Shown here: piece after piece, positions 19,502 to 27,985 of the stretch | Layout: every line of letters starts with the position of its first letter | How positions within the stretch are numbered: the first letter of the stretch is position 1 | Source: Poriferisodalis sp965205175 | GTDB lineage: Bacteria; Actinomycetota; Acidimicrobiia; Acidimicrobiales; Poriferisodalaceae | NCBI RefSeq assembly: GCF_965205175.1 | Contig: NZ_OZ242038.1 | Coordinates: forward strand, 1,612,001 to 1,676,000 | Direction: 5' to 3' | DNA length: 64,000 nucleotides | Translations under genes and position numbers: made by a program | Notes under the pieces: model-generated | What the model was told of the DNA's origin: nothing | The model's database searches: none | Seen by the model: the letters and a program-made list of their open reading frames with translations, nothing else

Positions 19502-20383
19502 ATGAGCGACACCATGTTCGGAGATCTCTCGGGCGTTCGCGGCGGCCTCGCCGATGTCGAGTACCTGGCCGACGACGGCATCGCCAGCGTGGTGTTCCTC
19601 GCTGAGCGGCTCGGCAAGCCGGTGCTGGTCGAAGGGCCGGCCGGCACGGGCAAGACCGAGCTTGCCAAGTCGGTCGCGGCCATGAGCGGAGCGCGTCTCA
19701 TTCGCCTGCAGTGCTACGAGGGACTCGACGAGGCCAAGGCACTGTATGAGTGGAACTACAAGAAGCAGCTGCTGCGCATCCAGGCAGACCGAGGCGTCGA
19801 TGCGGAGCACGAGGACTGGGTGGAACTGCAAGACGACATCTTCCGAGACGAATTTCTGCTCACCCGACCGCTGCTCGAGGCGATCAGCGCTACGGACAAG
19901 GTCGTGCTGCTGATCGACGAAGTGGACCGGGTGGAGATCGAGACCGAGGCGCTGCTGCTCGAGATCCTGTCGGACTATCAGGTGTCGATCCCCGAGCTCG
20001 GCACGATCACCGCCAGCCAGATCCCGCTGGTCTTTCTGACATCCAACAACACCCGCGAGCTCTCCGAAGCGCTCAAGCGGCGCTGCCTGTTTTTGCACAT
20101 CGACTACCCCGATCTTGAGCGCGAGAAGCAGATCGTGCTCACCAAAGTGGCCGGCATCAGCGAGAACCTCGCCGAGCAGATCGCGCGGGTGGTGCGCTCG
20201 GTCCGCCAGCTGGAGCTCAAGAAGGCCCCGTCGGTGTCAGAGACGCTGGACTGGGCTCGAACGCTGGTGCTGCTGGGCATCCAGAACATCGACGTCGAGC
20301 AGGCCAAGGCGACGCTGCACATTCTGCTCAAGTACCAGTCCGACATCGAGAAGGCCGCCAAAGAACTGACGGTCGAGGCCTGA
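19502..20383 (+). CDS. MoxR-family AAA+ ATPase
   Basis: 293 aa. Walker A GPAGTGKTELAK (about residue 43), Walker B VVLLIDEVDRVE, and sensor-1/arginine-finger region FLTSNNTRELSEALKRRC. MoxR proteins act as metal-insertion or complex-maturation chaperones with a VWA-domain partner; the partner here is the next gene. No carbon-monoxide dehydrogenase or other obvious client lies nearby, so the target is unknown. ATG 19502 is chosen over upstream in-frame codons by family alignment. Confidence 0.88.
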   Translation: MSDTMFGDLSGVRGGLADVEYLADDGIASVVFLAERLGKPVLVEGPAGTGKTELAKSVAAMSGARLIRLQCYEGLDEAKALYEWNYKKQLLRIQADRGVDAEHEDWVELQDDIFRDEFLLTRPLLEAISATDKVVLLIDEVDRVEIETEALLLEILSDYQVSIPELGTITASQIPLVFLTSNNTRELSEALKRRCLFLHIDYPDLEREKQIVLTKVAGISENLAEQIARVVRSVRQLELKKAPSVSETLDWARTLVLLGIQNIDVEQAKATLHILLKYQSDIEKAAKELTVEA

Positions 20384-20385
20384 GT

Positions 20386-20406
20386 CGAGACTCGTTTCGA
20401 GTCTCG
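20386..20406 (+). terminator. Perfect hairpin right after the MoxR gene
   Basis: 9-bp stem CGAGACTCG / CGAGTCTCG with a TTT loop, 2 nt after the stop. No T-tract follows. It may attenuate or stabilise the message between the MoxR and VWA genes rather than end it. Confidence 0.5.
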
Positions 20407-20452
20407 GACCGGACGTCGATTCCAGGCCACCGCACGCGAACGGGGATCGCAC

Positions 20453-21889
20453 ATGTTGGATCTGCTCAGCGGCTTCGTCGGAGAGCTGCGCAACGCCGGA
20501 CTGCCGGTCTCGTTGACGGAGAACCTCGACGCGATGGAAGCAGTGAAGCACATACCCATCGAGGACCGTGACGCCTTCAAGTACGCGCTGGCGGCGACGC
20601 TGGTGAAGAACGAGCAGCACTGGGGCGCGTTCGAGACGGTCTTCGAGGTCTACTTCTCCTTGCGCGGACCCGAATACGACGTCGGCGAGTCCGATGGCAG
20701 CGATGGGCTCGATCCCGAGAATCTCGACCAATGGCTGTCGCAGCAGATGCAGGGCATGGGCGGCCGCGGGGGCGGTCAGGACATGTCCCCCGAGGAGATC
20801 GCCGAGATGCTCTTTCGGGCCCTGCTGCACGCTGACGAAGCGATGATGGCAGCCATGGCACGTGCAGCGGTGACTCAGTTTGCCGGCATGGAGCCCGGCC
20901 GGCCTGTGGGCGGCACGTACTACCTGTACCGGACGCTGCGCAATCTCGACTTGGACGCGATGCTGGACCGGCTGATCGAGGAATCGGCGCAGCGCTACGA
21001 AGGCGAGATGACGCCGTTGGCCGAACGGCTCGAACGGGAAGAGTTCGAGCACCGCATCGAACAGCTGAAGCGGGAGATCGAAGCGGAGATACGGCGCCGC
21101 CTGGTGGCCGACCGGGGCGTCGAGGCGATGGCCAAGACCCTTCGCAAGCCGTTGCCTGAGGATGTGGACTTCATGCACGCCAGCCGTGAGGAGATGTCCA
21201 ACATCCGCAAGGCAATTCAGCCGCTCACCCGCAAGCTGGCGGCTCGTCTAGCGCGCAAGCGCAAGCACCGCCGACGCGGGCCGCTCGACTTTCGGGCGAC
21301 GGTGCGGCGCTCGCTCAGCTACGGCGGCGTGCCGGCCGAGCCGCGCTTTCGCCACCCCCGACCGAACAAGCCCGAACTCATCGTGGTAGCCGACATTTCT
21401 GGCTCCGTCGCGGCCTTCGCCCGCTTCACGCTGCATCTGGTGTACGCATTGCAGAACCAATTCTCCAAGGTACGCTCGTTCGTCTTCATCGACGGCATCG
21501 ACGAAGTCACCCACATGTTCCAGAACGAAGAGGACATCACCAATGCGGTTCATCGGGTGAACACCGAAGCCGACGTGGTCTGGGTGGACGGCCATTCCGA
21601 CTACGGTCACGCATTCGGCGTGTTCTGGGAGAACTTCGGCAAGGACGTCAACGCCAAGTCCACCATGATGTTCCTGGGCGACGCCCGCAACAACTATCAC
21701 TCGACCAACGCGTGGGTGCTGAAAGAATGCCAGAAGCGCGCCCGCTCGGTGTACTGGCTGAACCCGGAGCCGCGCTCCTACTGGGACACTGGCGACTCCG
21801 TCATCACGGAGTACGCGACCTACACCGATGGCGTGTTCGAATGCCGCAACCTGCGCCAGCTCGAAGGATTCGTCGAAAAGCTGGCCTAG
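20453..21889 (+). CDS. VWA domain-containing CoxE-like protein
   Basis: 478 aa. N-terminal family region (LLSGFVGELRNAGLPVSLTE), a charged helical middle, and a C-terminal von Willebrand A domain with a MIDAS metal site DISGS and later DGHSDYGHAF. Works with MoxR ATPases to remodel or load cofactors in target enzymes. Its TAG stop and the TAG of the convergent DAHP synthase share the palindrome CTAG at 21886-21889. Confidence 0.87.
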   Translation: MLDLLSGFVGELRNAGLPVSLTENLDAMEAVKHIPIEDRDAFKYALAATLVKNEQHWGAFETVFEVYFSLRGPEYDVGESDGSDGLDPENLDQWLSQQMQGMGGRGGGQDMSPEEIAEMLFRALLHADEAMMAAMARAAVTQFAGMEPGRPVGGTYYLYRTLRNLDLDAMLDRLIEESAQRYEGEMTPLAERLEREEFEHRIEQLKREIEAEIRRRLVADRGVEAMAKTLRKPLPEDVDFMHASREEMSNIRKAIQPLTRKLAARLARKRKHRRRGPLDFRATVRRSLSYGGVPAEPRFRHPRPNKPELIVVADISGSVAAFARFTLHLVYALQNQFSKVRSFVFIDGIDEVTHMFQNEEDITNAVHRVNTEADVVWVDGHSDYGHAFGVFWENFGKDVNAKSTMMFLGDARNNYHSTNAWVLKECQKRARSVYWLNPEPRSYWDTGDSVITEYATYTDGVFECRNLRQLEGFVEKLA

Positions 21890-23331
21890 CTGCTGCCAGT
21901 GCGCGCCGAAGCGAGCAGTTCGGACGCCAGGAAGGCCAAGTCCAGCGATTGCCGCGCGTTCAGCCGAGGATCGCACATGGTCTCGTATCGGTCGCTGAGC
22001 CGCTCCTGAGCAAGTTCGTCGCCGCCTCCGACGCACTCGGTGACCGCATCGCCGGTGATTTCGAGGTGAATGCCCCCTGGCCACGTTCCCGCTGCAGCGT
22101 GCGCGGCGAAGTACTCGCGTATCTCGGCCAAGATGGCATCGAAGTGGCGGGTCTTGAGTCCTTCCTCGGTGCTGTAGGTATTGCCGTGCATGGGGTCGCA
22201 CTGCCACACCACGGGGTGACCGGCGTCGGTGACTGCTCGCAGGATCGGTCCGTAGCACTCGGCGACCTTGCCTGCGCCGACGCGGCTGATCAGCGTCAGC
22301 CGGCCCGGGACTCGGTTCGGGTTCAGGGCTTCGCACAGTGCCAGCGCTTCGCCAGCAGTGGCGGTGGGACCCAGCTTCGCCCCGATCGGATTGTGTACGC
22401 CTCGCAGGAACTCCACGTGGGCACCGTCGAGCTCACGAGTGCGCTCGCCGACCCACAGCATGTGCGCTGAGCAGTCGTACCAGTCGCCGGTGATGCTGTC
22501 CGTGCGGGTCAGCGCTTCTTCGTAACCCAGCAGCAGTGCTTCGTGGCTGGTGTACAGCTCGACTTGGCGCATGATGCTGGCGTCGGTGTCGAGCCCGCAG
22601 GCCGTCATGAACCGCAGCGCCGCATCAATGCCGCCGGCCAGCAGCTCATAGCGTCGGCCGGCAGGGCTGGACGCCACGAAGGCTTGGTTCCAGTCGTGTA
22701 CCTGACGCAGGTCGGCGTAGCCGCCTCGCGTGAACGCGCGCAGCAAGTTGAGCGTTGCTGCGGCTGTGCCGTAGGCCTGCAGCAGGCGAGACGGATCGGG
22801 CGCGCGGGCCGCAGGCTCGAATGCGATGTCGTTCACGATGTGGCCGCGAAAGACCGGCAGCGTCTGACCGTTGCGGGTCTCGGTGGCGGAGCTGCGCGGC
22901 TTCGCGAACTGTCCGGCGATCCGCCCCACCTTGACGATGGGCAGCCCGGCGGAGTACTGCATCACCACGGCCATCTGCAAGATCACCTTGAGCCGGTCGC
23001 GGATCTGATCGGCCGTCGAGAGCTCGAACGATTCAGCGCAGTCGCCCGCCTGCAGCACGAAGGCCTTGCCGGCGCAGACGCGCCCGAGATGCTCCGTCAG
23101 CCGCCTCGCCTCACCGGCGAACACCAGCGGCGGACGACGGCGCAGCTCGGCCAGCGATGCCGCCAGCGCCGCGCGGTCGGGCCAGTCGGGTTGCTGGCCC
23201 GCCGGGCGGTCTGCCCACGAGCCGGGATGCCAGCCAGCAGCCTGCTTGGCTGTGGTGTGCTCGACGGGTGGGGCGGAGCGGGACGGATCAGACGGCGAGG
23301 AGGCCTCGTCAGACAGCGTCTGCGTCGGCAT
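21886..23331 (-). CDS. aroG: Class II 3-deoxy-7-phosphoheptulonate (DAHP) synthase
   Basis: First step of the shikimate pathway: PEP + erythrose-4-phosphate. 481 aa. Plant/mycobacterial type II signatures: LQAGDCAESF, KVGRIAGQFAKPRS, RAFTRGGYADL, TSHEALLLGYEEALTR, and the metal site region VVWQCDPMHGNT with HLEITGDAVTECVGG. The start ATG 23331 lies inside the 3' end of the upstream sigma-factor gene (23-nt overlap), so the two are likely co-transcribed. The N-terminal 45 residues are low-complexity. Confidence 0.94.
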   Translation of the reverse strand: MPTQTLSDEASSPSDPSRSAPPVEHTTAKQAAGWHPGSWADRPAGQQPDWPDRAALAASLAELRRRPPLVFAGEARRLTEHLGRVCAGKAFVLQAGDCAESFELSTADQIRDRLKVILQMAVVMQYSAGLPIVKVGRIAGQFAKPRSSATETRNGQTLPVFRGHIVNDIAFEPAARAPDPSRLLQAYGTAAATLNLLRAFTRGGYADLRQVHDWNQAFVASSPAGRRYELLAGGIDAALRFMTACGLDTDASIMRQVELYTSHEALLLGYEEALTRTDSITGDWYDCSAHMLWVGERTRELDGAHVEFLRGVHNPIGAKLGPTATAGEALALCEALNPNRVPGRLTLISRVGAGKVAECYGPILRAVTDAGHPVVWQCDPMHGNTYSTEEGLKTRHFDAILAEIREYFAAHAAAGTWPGGIHLEITGDAVTECVGGGDELAQERLSDRYETMCDPRLNARQSLDLAFLASELLASARTGSS

Positions 23332-24175
23332 CGATGTCTACGAAGAAGCCGTCGCCCACGAGGCCCTGCAGCTCGTCGACCGCTCGTTTGACCAATCGGC
23401 GTGCCGCCTCGGCCGTCACGCCAAGCTCTTCGCCAATCTCGCGATAGCTGCGCTGCTCGCCGTCGATGAGTCCGTTGCGACGCTTGACCGCGTATTGGGC
23501 CCTCTCGTCCAAGCACCCGAGCATGGAATGCACCATGTCCTTGCGGGCCGACTCGATGGCGTAGAAGTCAGGCCCGGGCGCATCGTCGCCGATCAGGTCG
23601 ATGAGCGCGCTGTCGCCGTCATCGCCCACATTCTTGTCGAGCGAGGTGGGCGTGCTGATGCGCTGGAGCCAGGCATTCTCGTCGTCGAGCGCGTCGCTGT
23701 CGCCTCCGTTGTGCCGCAGCGCCGCCCGCAACGAGGCCGAGCGATCCGACGGCAGGCGGATGAGACTGCCCTTCTGGTCCAAGGCGCGCCCTATGGACTG
23801 ACGGATCCAGAACGTGGCGTAGGTGGAGAACTTGAAGCCACGTCGCCAGTCGAACTTCTCCACCGCGTGCTCCAGCCCGAGGTTGCCCTCCTGGATCAGG
23901 TCGAGCAGTTCCAGCGTCGGCGGCAGCGGGTAACGGCGCGCGATGGAGACCACGAGGCGAAGGTTCGCCCTGATGAAACGGTCTCGGGCGCCCGCAGCAG
24001 TCTGCACGGCCTTGCGCAGCTTGCGCCGCTCGGCCGTGGTCAGTTCATCGTCACTGTCGAGACGCGCTTGTGCATCTCGTCCTGCCTCGATCTCCTTGGA
24101 CAGCATCCGCTCGTCCTCGGCGGTGAGCAGGGCCACCGCGCCGATCTCGTTCAGGTATTGGCCAACGGAATCCAT
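23309..24175 (-). CDS. RNA polymerase sigma-70 factor, group 2 type
   Basis: 288 aa. Region 1.2 (DSVGQYLNEIGAVALLTAEDE), region 2 with DLIQEGNLGLEHAVEKFDWRRG and FSTYATFWIRQSIGRAL, region 3, and region 4 helix-turn-helix YREIGEELGVTAEAARRLVKRA. It lacks the long N-terminus of a primary sigma, so I read it as a SigB/HrdA-like non-essential group 2 factor; the primary sigma would be elsewhere. GGAG precedes the ATG. The linked aromatic gene may simply be read through. Confidence 0.92.
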   Translation of the reverse strand: MDSVGQYLNEIGAVALLTAEDERMLSKEIEAGRDAQARLDSDDELTTAERRKLRKAVQTAAGARDRFIRANLRLVVSIARRYPLPPTLELLDLIQEGNLGLEHAVEKFDWRRGFKFSTYATFWIRQSIGRALDQKGSLIRLPSDRSASLRAALRHNGGDSDALDDENAWLQRISTPTSLDKNVGDDGDSALIDLIGDDAPGPDFYAIESARKDMVHSMLGCLDERAQYAVKRRNGLIDGEQRSYREIGEELGVTAEAARRLVKRAVDELQGLVGDGFFVDIDADADAV

Positions 24176-24412
24176 GATGTTTCACTCCAACCGGCAGGGG
24201 ACAGCCGGATACTCGTAGTCGTTGCGTGCTGCCAGAGCACGCAGCCCGGCTGGGGGAACCGGGTATGTTCAGCCAGCGCCGGACTCGGCAGCCCGAACAT
24301 TGGCGCGACACCGCGGTGCGACGTCAGTAGTTGCCGTGGCCGCGCACGCGATTGCATGTTCGAGCCATCGACCCCATGCAGCATCGGCTCGCGCGACCAG
24401 CCGACAAGGCTC

Positions 24413-24418
24413 AGTATA
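24413..24418 (-). promoter_or_regulatory. Possible -10 element for the sigma-factor gene
   Basis: TATACT on the minus strand about 240 nt upstream of the sigma start. I see no good -35 at 16-18 nt, so this is weak. Confidence 0.25.
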
Positions 24419-24554
24419 GCGTGCAGCGCAACCTCTGGGCGAGACACTACCGCCGCGACTCGACGAACGTGGCTGTGTCAGCCCGGTGCGATGCCCATCC
24501 CGCCCAGCCCCGTTCTGGCCAGCCCGGTCCGCTCAGCTGTCTCTGCCTAAACAA

Positions 24555-24589
24555 TGCGGCAGTGTACACCATCACCGTACACTGCCGCA
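24555..24589 (+). promoter_or_regulatory. 13-bp perfect inverted repeat abutting the nadD start
   Basis: Arms TGCGGCAGTGTAC (24555-24567) and GTACACTGCCGCA (24577-24589), with a 9-nt spacer. It ends exactly at the GTG start at 24590. As DNA it looks like a dimeric-repressor operator (GTGTAC-N9-GTACAC core); as RNA it is a strong hairpin just before the coding sequence. Confidence 0.6.
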
Positions 24590-25189
24590 GTGCCGCCGCG
24601 GCAAGTCATCTTCGGGGGCACGTTCGATCCGCCCCACATCGGTCACCTCGCAGTGGTCCGCTGCGCGCAAGCACATCTCGCGGCCGAGGCGTTCCACGTT
24701 GTCGTGGCGAACGATCCATGGCAGAAGTCCGCACAACGATCGGTGACACCTGCGAGCCATCGGCTGGCGATGGCACGACTGGCCTTCGGCGGACTCGACG
24801 GCATCGTGGTGAGCGACTTGGAGATTCGGCGCGGCGGTCCGACCTACACCATCGACACCGTCGCCGAGCTTGAACGGCCCGATACCGAGACGGTGCTGGT
24901 GGTCGGCCCTGACGCGGCCGCTGGGGTGTCGAGCTGGCATCGCACCGGCGAGCTGGCCGGTTGCGTGACGCTCGCCGTCGTGCAGCCGCCAGGCGAGCAC
25001 CCCATCCGCATCGAAGGCTGGCGCACCGAGACGGTGTACATGGCGCCGGTCGAGGCGTCCGCCTCGCGGGTGCGCGAATCGCTGGCGGGGCGCGGAGGAT
25101 GCGCGAACGCTGGCGCAGCGGCCAAGTACGTGACGGCGCCGGTGATGGGCTACATCGTCGAGCACGGGCTCTATTCTCCGTCAGTGTGA
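24590..25189 (+). CDS. nadD: Nicotinate-nucleotide adenylyltransferase
   Basis: NAD synthesis: joins nicotinate mononucleotide and ATP. 199 aa from GTG 24590; an in-frame ATG at 24554 would put the inverted repeat inside the gene. Nucleotidyl-transferase signature GGTFDPPHIGH near the N-terminus and the ASASRVRESL version of the ISSTxIR motif near the C-terminus. Overlaps rsfS by 4 nt (GTGA). The nadD-rsfS order after proA is the standard actinobacterial one, here interrupted by four genes. Confidence 0.93.
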   Translation: MPPRQVIFGGTFDPPHIGHLAVVRCAQAHLAAEAFHVVVANDPWQKSAQRSVTPASHRLAMARLAFGGLDGIVVSDLEIRRGGPTYTIDTVAELERPDTETVLVVGPDAAAGVSSWHRTGELAGCVTLAVVQPPGEHPIRIEGWRTETVYMAPVEASASRVRESLAGRGGCANAGAAAKYVTAPVMGYIVEHGLYSPSV

Positions 25190-25596
25190 CATCGGTCCAG
25201 CGGACGTCCCCGGGTGTGCGCGCCCGGCTGCCGGACCCGAACGGCACCGGCAGCGGTGTTCCGCCGCTGGTGCAAGCAGCAGCCGACGGTGCAGCCGAGA
25301 TGTCCGCAGAACGCATCGTGGCGCTCGACGTGGGCGACGTGCTCGCCATCACCGACTGGTTCGTCATTGCGAGCGCGCCCAATGTGCGGCGGGTACGACG
25401 CATCGCTGAGCTGATGGAAGCGAAAGTGAAAGCGGCCGGCGGCGGCGCACCGATCCGCACAGAGGGTCTCCACGAGGCGCAGTGGGTGCTGCTGGATTTC
25501 GGCGAGTTCGTGGCGCACGTGTTTCATGAGCCGAGCCGTGAGTACTACGACCTCGAACGGCTGTGGTCCGACGTGCCTCGCCATGTTTTCGACTGA
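25186..25596 (+). CDS. rsfS: Ribosomal silencing factor RsfS
   Basis: Binds L14 and blocks 30S/50S joining under starvation. 136 aa from GTG 25186 overlapping nadD. Core DVGDVLAITDWFVIASAPN and the C-terminal WVLLDFGEFVAHVFHEPSREYYDLERLW are diagnostic. About 25 extra N-terminal residues precede the domain; a later start at V or M inside them is possible. Confidence 0.93.
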   Translation: MTSVQRTSPGVRARLPDPNGTGSGVPPLVQAAADGAAEMSAERIVALDVGDVLAITDWFVIASAPNVRRVRRIAELMEAKVKAAGGGAPIRTEGLHEAQWVLLDFGEFVAHVFHEPSREYYDLERLWSDVPRHVFD

Positions 25597-25650
25597 CACA
25601 GCGTTCGACTGACACCGCGGTTGGCCGGCCTGTTTCTGGACTGGTCCGGC

Positions 25651-26808
25651 TCAGGCCACCACCTGTGCGCTGCCGGCCTTGGCGAGCGCAATCCACGTGC
25701 GTCCAGGCGTCAGCGGCACGATGAGCGCATTGTCTGAGCGAAACACCGTCACGTCGAGTTCCGACGCACGCTCCCAAGTGCCTCGCACGAACGTGCCGTC
25801 GGTGAGCATCCATGCTTCGCCGCTGCCGGTCAGCACCGGCTCGGGCGTTGCGGCATTGGCTGGACTCTGGCGATACCGCACGAACTGCACGATGACGTTC
25901 TCCGGCGCGACGCGCACGCCGTCAAAGTCGGTGTGGTCCTTCCCGTTCTGCGTGCGAGCCCAGCCGCCGACAGCGGCATCCCATCGGTAGGACGCCTTGA
26001 TCTGCCCGAAGTCGATGTCCACGCCGCTGACCGGTGTGCCCGGCTGGCTCGAAGCGTCCCCGTTGCGGAACCGGAAGTACGTCGGGGGAGTCCCTCCCTG
26101 GTCGCCGCCGGCGGCATAGATGCGAGCGGTGCCGGTGATGAGGTTGTGTGGAGCGCTCTTGCGTGACGAGCGTTCGAAGACGTCCTTGGCGATCCGGGCG
26201 CCGTCGATGATCTTGACCGCCTCGACGCTGCGCAGCGCGCGTGCGGTGTACGCGTTGGCACCGGAGGTCACAAAGATGGGCCGGTTGAGATTCGACAGCA
26301 GGGCGAAGTCGCCGGTGCGAGCCGAACGAACCGGGCCTACCACGTCTGCGTCGGTGGAATGGAAGATCGCTGCGAATCGCGTGAGGCGGGCTTCGACGAG
26401 TTCCTCATAGACCACGTCCGCCTGGTTGATGCCCCACTGCGGCAGTGCGCGCGGATGGTTGTCGATCTTGACCACCGCGGCGGGCCGTGTGATCTCGGTC
26501 GGCGTCGGCAGGCCGGTGAACGCAGCGGTGAACAGCGGTGCTGCAGTGGCAGCAGAGGTGGTGACCGCGGCCGAAGTGACCGGCGCGGTGACCGCAGTCG
26601 GTGGCTCGTTGTCGGGCGGTGCCGCCGTGGCGGGCGCCGCCGCGGCGTCTGTGGGAGCGCTGCTCTCCGCTTGCCCGCCAGTCGCCGCCGGCACCGTCGC
26701 GGAGGCGCACGCCGACAGTACGAGGGGTCCGAGCAGTGCAAGTCCCAGACGACGGCCGGCCTCGGCCGGCCACATGCAGACGCGCTTCAATGAACTGCTC
26801 CTTGACAT
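25651..26808 (-). CDS. DUF3048 domain lipoprotein
   Basis: 385 aa. ATG 26808 is chosen over GTG 26823 because GAGGA sits 8 nt upstream. Signal peptide with lipobox LSAC, then a Thr/Ala/Pro-rich linker of about 60 residues, then the DUF3048 (YerB-like) domain with KIDNHPRALPQWGINQADVV, VGPVRSAR and a C-terminal part ending TPGRTWIALA. It should sit on the outer face of the membrane; the function of the family is not firmly known. Divergent from galE. Confidence 0.87.
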   Translation of the reverse strand: MSRSSSLKRVCMWPAEAGRRLGLALLGPLVLSACASATVPAATGGQAESSAPTDAAAAPATAAPPDNEPPTAVTAPVTSAAVTTSAATAAPLFTAAFTGLPTPTEITRPAAVVKIDNHPRALPQWGINQADVVYEELVEARLTRFAAIFHSTDADVVGPVRSARTGDFALLSNLNRPIFVTSGANAYTARALRSVEAVKIIDGARIAKDVFERSSRKSAPHNLITGTARIYAAGGDQGGTPPTYFRFRNGDASSQPGTPVSGVDIDFGQIKASYRWDAAVGGWARTQNGKDHTDFDGVRVAPENVIVQFVRYRQSPANAATPEPVLTGSGEAWMLTDGTFVRGTWERASELDVTVFRSDNALIVPLTPGRTWIALAKAGSAQVVA

Positions 26809-26903
26809 GCGCTGGTTCCTCACCGTGGCCCATCGGCCGGTGCGTCACGATACCGGCTGTCTGCCGACCCGTGATGGCAGACTGCTGATGGCACACTGCG
26901 GCG

Positions 26904-27929
26904 ATGACGGTTCTCGTCGCCGGCGGTGCTGGATACATCGGCAGCCACACCGTGGCGGCGCTGCATGCCGTAGGCCGTGGCGCGCTGGTACTGGACGACT
27001 TTTCGAACGCCGACCCCAACGTGATCGACGCGCTGCGGTCGTTGACCTCAGCCGGCTTGGTGGTGGTCGAGGGCGATGCGGCCGATCCCATCATGGTGGA
27101 GAGCCTGTTTCGGACCTACGACATCGACGCGGTCATCCACTTCGCTGCGCTCAAGAGCGTGCCCGAGTCCTTTGTCGAGCCACTGCGCTACTTCCGCAAC
27201 AATCTCGACACCACGCTGACGCTGGCCGAAACTGCAGCAGATCGAGCCGTGAGCAGATTCGTGTTCAGCTCGTCTGCGGTCGTGTACGGCACCTCGTTGC
27301 AGATGCCGGTCACCGAGGAAAAAGGTGCCGATCCGCAGAGTCCCTACGGGATGTCCAAGCTGATGTGCGAGCAGATGCTGACCGACGTCGCAGCGGCGAC
27401 CGGTATGCAGGTGGCGATCTTGCGCTACTTCAATCCCGTCGGTGCGCACGCTTCGGGGCTCATCGGGGAGCCGACGACGAAGAACGGCCGGCAGCCCCCG
27501 AATCTTCTGGGTGCCGTCATGGGGGTGGCGCTGGGCGAGATCGGGCACCTGGAAGTCTGCGGCAACGACTACGACACGCGCGACGGCACTGCTGTGCGCG
27601 ACTTCGTCCATGTCATGGACCTCGCAGAGGGACACTTGGCGGCACTCGACGCCGGTCTCGGCGGCGCCAGCAGGGTGTTCAATCTCGGCAGCGGCCTGGG
27701 CACCACGGTCCTCGAGCTGGTCGCCGCTGCCGAGGCCGTCACTGGCCGGCCGATCCCGTACGAGTTTGCGCCTCGTCGGGAAGGCGACATCGCCGTATCG
27801 TGGGCGGACTGCACCCGTGCCGCTCACGAGCTGGGATGGCGCGCGAAGCGAGATTTGCCCCAGATGCTGGCCGATCAGTGGCGCTATGTGCGGCGCTGCG
27901 TGAACGGCCGAGCCGACGACCGCGCGTGA
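26904..27929 (+). CDS. galE: UDP-glucose 4-epimerase
   Basis: Interconverts UDP-glucose and UDP-galactose. 341 aa SDR: Rossmann motif GGAGYIGSH, HFAALKSVPES, catalytic SSSAVVYG plus YGMSK, and RYFNPVGAHASGLIGE typical of GalE. C-terminal LGWRAKRDLPQMLADQWRY matches. Probably supplies sugar nucleotides for the neighbouring glycosyltransferases. Confidence 0.93.
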   Translation: MTVLVAGGAGYIGSHTVAALHAVGRGALVLDDFSNADPNVIDALRSLTSAGLVVVEGDAADPIMVESLFRTYDIDAVIHFAALKSVPESFVEPLRYFRNNLDTTLTLAETAADRAVSRFVFSSSAVVYGTSLQMPVTEEKGADPQSPYGMSKLMCEQMLTDVAAATGMQVAILRYFNPVGAHASGLIGEPTTKNGRQPPNLLGAVMGVALGEIGHLEVCGNDYDTRDGTAVRDFVHVMDLAEGHLAALDAGLGGASRVFNLGSGLGTTVLELVAAAEAVTGRPIPYEFAPRREGDIAVSWADCTRAAHELGWRAKRDLPQMLADQWRYVRRCVNGRADDRA

Positions 27930-27985
27930 GCCGCTGAGCCGGGCGGCGCATCGGCAGGCCCGGCATCCCGGTCAGCGGCCTCGGG

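Larger units (their letters stand above)
24176..24589. other. Divergent spacer between the sigma gene and nadD (414 bp)
   Basis: No convincing gene here. It contains the sigma-gene leader, with small hairpins such as CCGGC/GCCGG at 24189-24206, a possible minus-strand -10 at 24413-24418, and the nadD-proximal inverted repeat at 24555. The rest shows nothing I can assign. Confidence 0.7.
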
